NCBI GenBank assembly: GCA_003506435.1
Contig: DOAQ01000012.1
Location: 1-64,000 of the forward strand
Reading direction: 5' to 3'
DNA length: 64,000 bases
From: Prolixibacteraceae bacterium
GTDB taxonomy: Bacteria; Bacteroidota; Bacteroidia; Bacteroidales; Prolixibacteraceae
Shown here: one piece after another, positions 35,301 through 42,433 of the stretch
Layout: each line of letters begins with the position of its first letter
Numbering within the stretch: position 1 is the stretch's first letter
The notes under the pieces: generated by a model
Told to the model about the DNA's origin: nothing
The model's database searches: none
What the model saw: the letters and a program-made list of their open reading frames with translations, nothing else
Translations under genes and position numbers: made by a program

Positions 35301-36215
35301 TTATTCCCAAAATTTCTCATCAAGTAGTTTAGCAACTTGTTGTGCTGTCATGCCCTCTTTAAATCCTTTTATTTCATCAAGGAAAAAATATTTTTTCGCA
35401 CGAAGAGGATAGGCAGAGGTTTTCATATAATTTGTATCGTAGAACTTGTCAACGAGGAAAAATTTAATCCCTACCTGTAAATCATAATACTCCGTATTCT
35501 CAATTATTCCTATGATACGATTCTTTTCGTCTTCGCTTAACAGAGTTAAATCATAGTCGTTGGTCGATACAAGTTGTTTGTTTACTTTGTCATAATTACA
35601 ATGAACAATCTTACTTATTTTGCCTACATACAAAATAGCTTTATCAGCGTAAAGTCCGATATACTTGAAACGTCGGTAATGACTCCTATTGGAAGGGTCA
35701 TAATAAATATTGTATTTCAAATTTTCTGCAAGAGATGTACCTACTGCGAATGCAAGCATAATATGGTTTTCAATATTCTTTGTCACCAAGTTAATTTCTT
35801 CTTTTTCTTCTGTAGCTGTTACTTGACCTCTAATCGTTTCCAATTCTGCAGAAATAATCTTTTCAAGTTTTTCTTTTTCAACTACATTAATTGCAGGTAG
35901 CTTTTTCGTTTTATCAATAATTATACCTTTAACCTTTTCTATTTCTTCATATATCTTGTCAAAGTTCTTATTGATTGGTTCCCCTTTATTTGTTACAGCA
36001 TCTAACATTTTTCCTGACATGTCAGTTACCTGCTGTCCAATTGTCGAGGTCTTTTCTTCAATTTTCGCTAATGCTTTAGTAGCACTATCTTGAAGTGCTA
36101 CTCCGTCTCTATAAAATTTGAGAGAAGCAAAAAAACCAATTATCGTCACTATTAATGCAACTAAGCCAAGCACCAAGGAAACTATTGCTAAAATATCTGT
36201 AACTGGAATATTCAT
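35301..36215 (-). CDS. Membrane-anchored coiled-coil protein, unknown function
   Basis: A 304-residue protein, clearly A/T-richer than its neighbours. Residues 6-30 form one membrane segment (ILAIVSLVLGLVALIVTIIG). Then come a long charged coiled-coil (about 40-155; KALAKIEEKTSTIGQQVTDM, KVKGIIIDKTKKLP) and a C-terminal globular domain (about 160-304; YYDPSNRSHYRRFKYIGLY, KYFFLDEIKGFKEGMT). I do not recognise the C-terminal domain. The single N-terminal anchor with a cytoplasmic body resembles small membrane-tethered accessory proteins, but no function can be given. Base composition and isolation suggest recent acquisition. Confidence 0.7.
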   Translation of the reverse strand: MNIPVTDILAIVSLVLGLVALIVTIIGFFASLKFYRDGVALQDSATKALAKIEEKTSTIGQQVTDMSGKMLDAVTNKGEPINKNFDKIYEEIEKVKGIIIDKTKKLPAINVVEKEKLEKIISAELETIRGQVTATEEKEEINLVTKNIENHIMLAFAVGTSLAENLKYNIYYDPSNRSHYRRFKYIGLYADKAILYVGKISKIVHCNYDKVNKQLVSTNDYDLTLLSEDEKNRIIGIIENTEYYDLQVGIKFFLVDKFYDTNYMKTSAYPLRAKKYFFLDEIKGFKEGMTAQQVAKLLDEKFWE

Positions 36216-36344
36216 TGTTCATCGTTATTAATGTATGACTCTACAATTTATTTTTTATCGTCTCTTTTATGTTCATTTCTTGCAGTCAAGTATGATTAAC
36301 CACTGTCCCCTAGCATGATACAACTAACTTATATCCTGCAAAAT

Positions 36345-36848
36345 TCAAATACTTTTCAGATACAACTCCATTGCTTTTTCGAACAGGTCTTCATCTTCGA
36401 GAATATATTCCACAAATTCGCGGAAAGCGCCGTCGCCACCTTTTTTCTTCAGCACCAGCGTGGCATGCGATTTCACATAGTCGGGCGCATTGGCCGGGCA
36501 GGCCGAAAAACCGACCGAATCGAGCATCGGAATATCGTTGATGTCGTCGCCAATATAAGCCACTTCTTTCAGCGAAACTCCATATTTTTCGCACAGGGTT
36601 TTGGCCGTTTCCAGTTTGTTTTTGATGCCCATGTGCAACTCGGTAATTTTCAGTTTTTCAGCGCGGCTCCGTACAATTTCAGTGTTTTCACCGGTGATAA
36701 TTCCCATCGGGATTTCAAGCAAACGAAGGAATAGTACACCTGCACTGTCGGATGTATTGAACTTTTTCCACTCATTCCCGGTTTGGTCGTAATACATTCC
36801 GCCATCGGTCCAAACTCCATCTATATCAGTCAATACCAGTTTTATCAT
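36345..36848 (-). CDS. KdsC-like HAD phosphatase of nonulosonate synthesis
   Basis: A 167-residue C0-type HAD phosphatase. The nucleophile motif is DIDGVWTDGGMYY, the second motif ITGENTEI, and the last GDDINDIPML. The KdsC family dephosphorylates Kdo-8-phosphate, Kdn-9-phosphate or sialic acid-9-phosphate. Its start overlaps the end of the NeuB-like gene by 4 bases (ATGA), tying it to that product. The presence of a phosphatase suggests that the synthase makes a phosphorylated nonulosonate. Confidence 0.88.
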   Translation of the reverse strand: MIKLVLTDIDGVWTDGGMYYDQTGNEWKKFNTSDSAGVLFLRLLEIPMGIITGENTEIVRSRAEKLKITELHMGIKNKLETAKTLCEKYGVSLKEVAYIGDDINDIPMLDSVGFSACPANAPDYVKSHATLVLKKKGGDGAFREFVEYILEDEDLFEKAMELYLKSI

Positions 36849-37885
36849 CGGATCAGGTTTGGGTAAATAATTTCATCTTTTTCAATATTTTGCAGAGCGG
36901 TTTTGCCAATTACCTGTTCTTTTTCGGCCCATTTGAAACCGTCGCCGGGGCTCAGCAGGTGAAGGTCGCTTTCATCGATTGTTTCGCCTTTTTTAATCGT
37001 CCGGTTGGTGGCAATTGAACGTTCGAGCTTGGTGCGTGTTTCGCGGGTCACTTCGCTGGCCGACAAACCGTATTCGCCCATCGCCATTTCAATGTTGCGG
37101 ATGTCGCGCACCATACGCCAGATACCTTCTGGTTCGAGTGATCCGCGATGGTCGGTGCCTTTCATATTGCGGTCGAGCGTGACGTGCTTTTCAATGATTT
37201 TAGCCCCCAACGAAACAGCAACTACCGGCACCACAATACCGATGGAATGGTCGGAATAACCAATCGTATAATCCGGATAATGATCCTGCAAAAAGCGGAC
37301 ACTTTCGAGGTTGATGTTTTTGTACTCCGACGGATATTGTGACAAACAATGCAAAATGCTGATGTCGGAATGGTAGCGGGTAATCACCGCCAGCGCATCG
37401 TCCAGTTCCTGCTGCCCCCCCATGCCGGTCGACAAAATGATCGGTATTTTGGTTTCGGCCATGGCAGCCAGCAACGGCAGGTTGGTCAGGTCGCGCGAAG
37501 CTACTTTCAGACGGTCGGGTGTGAACAATTTCAGCATCGAAAGACAACCCTTTGCACAAAGCGTTTCCACTACATCAAGGCCCCGATCTTTCGCGTAACG
37601 GTACACCTCGAAATGCTCCTCGTCGTCGAGTTCGAGCGCCTGCCGGTGTTCGCCATACGTTTTGCCAAACGAATGTTCGTTCAGGTAAGGGCACATCATG
37701 GCCGAAGCCGAAAGTTCTTCGTTCAGGTCGCGGCGGGTCATCTTCACTGCGTTCATCGGCGCCAGGTGCTGGCCAAACAAAAAGTCGGTCACCGGCTTGC
37801 TGATTTCGTCGATCAGTTTTTTTGCAATTTCCACTTCACCGTTGTGGTTTTGCCCGATTTCGCCAATTATATAGGTTGATTTCAT
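36845..37885 (-). CDS. NeuB-family nonulosonate synthase
   Basis: A 346-residue enzyme that condenses phosphoenolpyruvate with a six-carbon sugar to a nine-carbon sialic-acid-like sugar. The TIM barrel has GEIGQNHNGEVEIAKKLIDE, the STGM motif (IILSTGMGGQ), HCLSQYPS, GYSDHS and KIIEKHVTLDR. The C-terminal antifreeze-like SAF domain begins near residue 280 (ERSIATNRTIKKGETI). The first 70 residues are less standard: the usual DAVKFQ strand reads NAVKMTRRDLN. It is the central gene of the small sugar operon and is coupled to the phosphatase. Confidence 0.9.
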   Translation of the reverse strand: MKSTYIIGEIGQNHNGEVEIAKKLIDEISKPVTDFLFGQHLAPMNAVKMTRRDLNEELSASAMMCPYLNEHSFGKTYGEHRQALELDDEEHFEVYRYAKDRGLDVVETLCAKGCLSMLKLFTPDRLKVASRDLTNLPLLAAMAETKIPIILSTGMGGQQELDDALAVITRYHSDISILHCLSQYPSEYKNINLESVRFLQDHYPDYTIGYSDHSIGIVVPVVAVSLGAKIIEKHVTLDRNMKGTDHRGSLEPEGIWRMVRDIRNIEMAMGEYGLSASEVTRETRTKLERSIATNRTIKKGETIDESDLHLLSPGDGFKWAEKEQVIGKTALQNIEKDEIIYPNLIR

Positions 37886-37934
37886 CCGTATAAAAATTCA
37901 ATTTTGGTTTCTATAATCTTCGTAATTATATCAG

Positions 37935-37979
37935 TCTTTCAATCTAATTTTCAACGAGATGGCTCCGAAGCCTCGGAGC
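37935..37979 (+). repeat. Dispersed palindromic repeat, copy C (partial)
   Basis: The lead at 37935-37962 matches copy A at 25 of 28 positions. It is followed by a perfect 7-pair hairpin GCTCCGA/TCGGAGC (37962-37979) with an AGCC loop, in place of the GAATAGCC arm. It lies between the NeuB-like and cytidylyltransferase genes of one operon. Confidence 0.65.
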
Positions 37980-38029
37980 GCATGAAAAACTATTCATTTC
38001 CATTGGTGTTTCTGTAAATCATGCTCATT

Positions 38030-38782
38030 TCATTTGCTGTTTTTGTCAATTTCAAGTTTCATCTGCTGCAACAATTCCGGGTTTTTATCCAGAAAAGCAA
38101 CTACTTCGTCGACGCCAAAATTAGGGTTTTGCAGCTTCATTTCAGCATAAATTTTTTGCTGAAGACTGAAATCAGCAGGTGTATCGAGCGTCAGACGGAT
38201 ATCGGAACGCGAAAAAATGAGGTTCGGCGCATCCAGAAAACGGACATCAAAAAGTTGCGGGTGCCCGTAAATGAAGTTAGTTACATGCTCGATGTATAAT
38301 TTTTCAGAAGTGAGAGAAGCGACTTTTTTCAACGTTTCAAGCGTGGTTGCTTCAGCAAAAAAGCCAAAATGGGTTTTTATTGACGGACGATCTCCGCTAA
38401 ACTGAAAACTCAGGTAGTCGGAAGGATTTTTCACGAATTCTTCCGCCAAAACCAGAATAGAAGCCGCGTCGAGAAAGGGGTTGTCGGCACAAACGCGAAC
38501 GATATTTTTTGCCTGAAACTGCGTGCCAGCTTCGATGAAACGATGCAGTACATTTTCTTCGGAACCGCGAAAAACCGACACCGGGTAGTTTTCAGCTCTT
38601 GCCACCAGCGGATCGTCGCCCGGGTTTTCAGTAGTTGCCAGCACAATGGGAAATCCGGTTGCCAACAGTTTTTCCAGCAAGATTTCGATGATGCTTTTTC
38701 CCTCGTAAAACGGAAGAATCACCTTTTTTGGCATCCGGGTCGAGCCGGTACGGGCCTGTATAATAATGGTAGTTTGAAACAT
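38030..38782 (-). CDS. SpsF/NeuA-like cytidylyltransferase
   Basis: A 250-residue nucleotidyltransferase of the SpsF group. The nucleotide-binding start is IIIQARTGSTRMPKKVILPF, and the metal/sugar site is IVRVCADNPFLD. Such enzymes link CMP to nonulosonic or related sugars before transfer. With the NeuB-like synthase and the phosphatase it completes a minimal path to a CMP-activated sugar. It lies 145 bases upstream of the synthase and 39 bases downstream of the AlbA_2 gene. Confidence 0.85.
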   Translation of the reverse strand: MFQTTIIIQARTGSTRMPKKVILPFYEGKSIIEILLEKLLATGFPIVLATTENPGDDPLVARAENYPVSVFRGSEENVLHRFIEAGTQFQAKNIVRVCADNPFLDAASILVLAEEFVKNPSDYLSFQFSGDRPSIKTHFGFFAEATTLETLKKVASLTSEKLYIEHVTNFIYGHPQLFDVRFLDAPNLIFSRSDIRLTLDTPADFSLQQKIYAEMKLQNPNFGVDEVVAFLDKNPELLQQMKLEIDKNSK

Positions 38783-38821
38783 GAAGACAGTATTTGAAAT
38801 CTAACAATCAAGATTCTCTTT

Positions 38822-40315
38822 TTATTTCTTTTTCGCTATCTCAGCTAATGCTTTTTGGGTAAGATAATATTTCCCTGTTTTAGCGGCTCCCCTGAACTCA
38901 ATAAATTGAATTGTCCGGAGAATCTGAAGGTAACGTTTTACTGTTGCATTTGATTTACCTGTTTTATTCATTATTTCAGTTATCGAAACTCCTTTATCGT
39001 TAGCTATTATTGCTTTTACAGCATCACTTATAGTATCACTTACAGCATCACTTACAGCATCAATAATCCCTCTTCTTACGGCATCATTTACAGCATCATT
39101 TACAGCATCATTTACAGCATCATTTACAGCATCATCAGTATTAGAAGTCACTGTAACATCCTTAAATGTAAGAATTGTAACACCGGAATTACTTTGCCAA
39201 ACAGGTTTTGGGTATCCTTTGCTTTCACAATCTTCAATCATTTTAATTGTTCCCCGACCAATCTTTTCTATTAATTGTCTTAAAAAGCAGACATGTGCAA
39301 TATCAGGGTTACGAGGAACAGATAAATGATTTTTAGCAAGCGAGGAAGGAGTGTATCCTCCATATAACTCACCGGTATTGGTTATTTCCAAGCGATCGGG
39401 GTAAAAAGCAACAGTAACAGTCCCAGACACAGAAGTAAAATCGCGATGAATAAATGCATTCATTAAACCTTCGCGTAATGCTAATTTGGGAAAAGTCATA
39501 TCTTCACGAAACCATTTTTTATCCGAAAACCTACTTTTAGTAGCAATATTAACATCAAAGAACTGAAGAATTTCTTCAATACTCCGAAAGAGATTGCCCT
39601 CAAAGATTTTATCATAGATAAATGTATCTGAAGATTTTGAACCTTTATAAACAGTGAGACGAACACGACATTGAGGTAAATAACGTGTAGGTTCTTTCGC
39701 AAATAAAACAACCGCAGCGTTAGTTAAAATTCCATTCTGGTATAGCCCATAATAGGTTAAAAAATCCTCTGTCTCTGTTTCTGAAAACATTTTGCCTCTT
39801 CCGTATTGAGCCAAATCTTTTAATGTTTTTCGAATTTCCAATTCGTCCAAATCCTCTAAACCAATACCTAATGCTGGCTGTCGCTCCCAGTGCAGTTCTG
39901 TTTTTTGTCGTTCTACAATAAGTTTTGAAATATCACTTGACGTTGCTTTTACTGTTTGTGCTTTCTTTCTGTAATAAATCGCACCATTAAAAACATAGGG
40001 TGGTTTTGAGCCGTTCCAGACTTTTGCAAGAAGTATGGTTTTATTGCCGATTATTTCTGTTGATATCGTGATTGGAGCTTCAGGAATAATAGACCTGAAC
40101 AAATAATTTTTTAACTCTGATTCTTGCTTGTCGGCGTCATTTATCCCAATTACTTTACCGCCATCTTGCACACCAATAAGTATAGTCCCTCCTTCAGCAT
40201 TTAAAAACGCACAAAGGACTTTTGCAATATCTTCTTTGCGAACAGATTCTTTAAATTCAAGCTGATCGCTTTCTCCTTGTTTAATAAGGTTTTTTATAAG
40301 TTGTTCGTCTTTCAT
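38822..40315 (-). CDS. AlbA_2/HATPase protein with a DAVN-repeat linker and winged helix
   Basis: A 497-residue protein. Residues 8-130 are an AlbA_2 (Schlafen-like) domain: ESDQLEFKESVRKEDIAKVL, then LNAEGGTILIGVQDGG. The middle (about 150-370) holds the ATP-binding fold that accompanies it, with LREGLMNAFIHRDF and IGRGTIKMIEDC. Residues 394-434 are a low-complexity linker of four-residue units (DAVN, later DAVS) interrupted by RRGII. The C-terminus (about 435-497) is a winged helix-turn-helix (SITEIMNKTGKSNATVKRYL). Related proteins are often labelled RecG-like or transcriptional regulators; some take part in phage or plasmid defence. It overlaps the DUF4062 gene by 4 bases and is A/T-richer than the surrounding sugar genes. 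Confidence 0.85.
   Translation of the reverse strand: MKDEQLIKNLIKQGESDQLEFKESVRKEDIAKVLCAFLNAEGGTILIGVQDGGKVIGINDADKQESELKNYLFRSIIPEAPITISTEIIGNKTILLAKVWNGSKPPYVFNGAIYYRKKAQTVKATSSDISKLIVERQKTELHWERQPALGIGLEDLDELEIRKTLKDLAQYGRGKMFSETETEDFLTYYGLYQNGILTNAAVVLFAKEPTRYLPQCRVRLTVYKGSKSSDTFIYDKIFEGNLFRSIEEILQFFDVNIATKSRFSDKKWFREDMTFPKLALREGLMNAFIHRDFTSVSGTVTVAFYPDRLEITNTGELYGGYTPSSLAKNHLSVPRNPDIAHVCFLRQLIEKIGRGTIKMIEDCESKGYPKPVWQSNSGVTILTFKDVTVTSNTDDAVNDAVNDAVNDAVNDAVRRGIIDAVSDAVSDTISDAVKAIIANDKGVSITEIMNKTGKSNATVKRYLQILRTIQFIEFRGAAKTGKYYLTQKALAEIAKKK
39010..39136. repeat. 12-base tandem repeat inside the AlbA_2 gene
   Basis: A unit close to ACAGCATCATTT recurs about 4.7 times at 39080-39136, and a diverged form (ACAGCATCACTT) about four times at 39010-39060. 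The phase is a multiple of three, so copy changes keep the frame. It encodes the DAVN/DAVS linker. Confidence 0.9.
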
Positions 40316-40857
40316 GCCTTTTGATTTTGTAACTCTTTGATTCTCCGTTGGTGATCTTTATATTGCTGTTCAATAAAAGACAGCAACTCTCCTTCATTGG
40401 AAAACGAGTGTATCCAGTTATTGCTAACATCATAATACATATCAACAACCTTTATACTGTCTAAGACTGAATTTTCTTTAATCTCAAAATCAGTTCTGCG
40501 ATTCTGTCCATCAAACAAATAAGGGTGAAAAAGTTTTCTCAGGAATTCAATTCTTTCATGAACCATAAATAATCTCGGACGATTTAACCGTTTAGCTTCC
40601 AGAAACTCTTTGTGTGTAATGCCAGAGCCATACCGGGGGAAAATTATTCCTAAAAACATATCGCAATCCTCAACCGCTTTCAGGCAAGCCTTTTCTTTGT
40701 CCTCGGTGCAATCAATTGGCACATAAACGCTACCTTTTTTCGACATAATTACATCATATTTAAATTTCTGTCTCAAAATAGCAGCGATCTGGTCTAATAT
40801 GTATTCGTTCCCGGATACCGTTGATGAAACCATTATTTTTAGTCGCTTTTTACCCAT
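40312..40857 (-). CDS. DUF4062 protein (TIR/SLOG-like fold predicted)
   Basis: A 181-residue protein. The N-terminus (KIMVSSTVSGNEYILDQI) and the segment CLKAVEDCDMFLGIIFPRYG match DUF4062, a Rossmann-like domain that is often the N-terminal part of NACHT/STAND or WD-repeat conflict proteins. Here it stands alone with a C-terminal helical extension (FSNEGELLSFIEQQYKDHQR). The conserved SST and GIIFPRYGSGITHKE segments may form a nucleotide or NAD-binding pocket, by analogy only. It overlaps the AlbA_2 gene by 4 bases and starts 11 bases after the flippase gene, so it lies inside the sugar operon. Confidence 0.78.
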   Translation of the reverse strand: MGKKRLKIMVSSTVSGNEYILDQIAAILRQKFKYDVIMSKKGSVYVPIDCTEDKEKACLKAVEDCDMFLGIIFPRYGSGITHKEFLEAKRLNRPRLFMVHERIEFLRKLFHPYLFDGQNRRTDFEIKENSVLDSIKVVDMYYDVSNNWIHSFSNEGELLSFIEQQYKDHQRRIKELQNQKA

Positions 40858-40868
40858 AGGATTTTCAT

Positions 40869-42353
40869 TTATTTTCTTTTTAAACGAAGTGCGACTAAAA
40901 CTTTATCCCCGATTTTTACCAAATCTTCAGAAATAGCAAACCAGTAACACAGGCCAATAAAAACAATGCTGATGGCCGAACAACGGATAATCAGGTCGAT
41001 CAGAAAATGGTCGAGTACCGGGATTATTTTTCCGGCAATAAAAGCAATCACACCAAAAGCCACGCATTTGAGGTGAATGAGCCGGTATGGAAACATTTTC
41101 ATATTCTGCCGGATGTAGAAAACACGGAGAAGTGATGCTCCGGACAATGATAGCATCGAACCAAGAGCAGCACCAATCATTCCTAAATTCGGGATAAAAA
41201 TTGCGTAAATTATTACTGATAATATCATTAATACACCCAGAGAATAAGTTTGAATTTTGTACTTATGAGAAGTTCCAATAATCTGGACACTCGACCCTGT
41301 AGAGGCAACGATCAGGCTGGTGAGCGAAATCAGGGTAATTACCCATTCGGTGCCTATGTAATCAGTGCCTAATAGTTGAATGATGTTATGGAGGTTTGTT
41401 ACAACCAAAATAAATAACAATAAGCTGGCAAACAACTGATTGATGCTGCTTTTGTAGTAAATATCCTGAATGGTATCCATGTCTTTGTTTTTCCAGGCAT
41501 TGGCAATAATGGTCGATGAGATTTTGCCAAGTGCTACGCCGGGAATCAGGATGACCGTTCCAAAATAGAAAATGATTGAATAAACACCAGTCATCGAAAG
41601 GTTTGTGTAAGCATTCAGCATAATGGTATCAATTTGCTTTAGGGCCACACTGCTCACTCCGCCGATAATACCAAATAATGAAAGACTAACCATTTCTTTT
41701 CGCAGTGGAGGTTTTATAAAATCAAGCTTTGGCCGCAGATTGAACTGTTTCCGGTAAATAAGTAACGCTGCCAGATAAACTGCCGGTATACTCAAAAACA
41801 CCACGTAACCGAAAACAAATTGCGAAAAATTGATCCAATTAACGAAGTAAGCTCCGAGCAAGAGAATGGTTCCTACCCGGTACACAAAATCGCTCAGAAA
41901 GGTTCCGGTTGTTGCATCAAAAAGCATCTTGTTGTAGGAATCCAGAAGATTGAAAAACATCCGAAAAAAGATAAGAGGAACCAAATACCAAATGTATTCA
42001 ACCACCAGGGGAGACTTGACTTCATTACTTTCTATGATATACGGTTTTAATATAAAAAAGCTGATCAGTGAAATTGCAAAACCAGCTATACCTACTGCAA
42101 CAGAAAGGAATACAAATCCGTTATGATTTTTGTCTTTATCTCTGAAATAAGGAAAAAGTCGTTCGATTACTTTTGTAAATCCAAGCGTCGAGAATTGAGA
42201 ATAAAGTCCGGAAACGGCAACTAAAATGGCAATAAGACCAATCTGTTCTTTTAATAAAAGCTCATTAGATATTATTGTATAAAGAAAACCAACGATAATG
42301 CCCAGGTATGAGTACACAGAACCCTTGATCGTTTGCCTTTTAATTACGCCCAT
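40869..42353 (-). CDS. Polysaccharide flippase (Wzx/PST-like, MOP superfamily)
   Basis: A 494-residue membrane protein with about 12-14 hydrophobic segments. The start QTIKGSVYSYLGIIVGFLYT and the loop FTKVIERLFPYFRDKDKN are typical of the Wzx/RfbX group, which flips undecaprenyl-linked glycans across the inner membrane. It heads the minus-strand sugar operon. It is divergent from the YfhO gene, sharing an 80-base spacer. Confidence 0.88.
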   Translation of the reverse strand: MGVIKRQTIKGSVYSYLGIIVGFLYTIISNELLLKEQIGLIAILVAVSGLYSQFSTLGFTKVIERLFPYFRDKDKNHNGFVFLSVAVGIAGFAISLISFFILKPYIIESNEVKSPLVVEYIWYLVPLIFFRMFFNLLDSYNKMLFDATTGTFLSDFVYRVGTILLLGAYFVNWINFSQFVFGYVVFLSIPAVYLAALLIYRKQFNLRPKLDFIKPPLRKEMVSLSLFGIIGGVSSVALKQIDTIMLNAYTNLSMTGVYSIIFYFGTVILIPGVALGKISSTIIANAWKNKDMDTIQDIYYKSSINQLFASLLLFILVVTNLHNIIQLLGTDYIGTEWVITLISLTSLIVASTGSSVQIIGTSHKYKIQTYSLGVLMILSVIIYAIFIPNLGMIGAALGSMLSLSGASLLRVFYIRQNMKMFPYRLIHLKCVAFGVIAFIAGKIIPVLDHFLIDLIIRCSAISIVFIGLCYWFAISEDLVKIGDKVLVALRLKRK

Positions 42354-42382
42354 GAATATTTAGCAATTGATTTAAAAAGGTT

Positions 42383-42390
42383 TATTTTTG
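42383..42390 (+). promoter_or_regulatory. -7 promoter element of the YfhO gene
   Basis: TATTTTTG matches TAnnTTTG exactly, 43 bases before the start codon. I see no clear -33 element at 19-20 bases. Confidence 0.5.
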
Positions 42391-42433
42391 CTAACAACGA
42401 AATTACGAATTTATCATTTACTGCAACACGAAT

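Noticed and set aside
39010..39136. CRISPR-like array
   Set aside because: The units are 12 bases long, directly tandem without spacers, and lie within a continuous coding frame.
38822..40315. ATP-dependent helicase RecG
   Set aside because: Database labels of this type are common for AlbA_2 proteins, but no helicase motifs are present; the ATP-binding part is of the HATPase kind.
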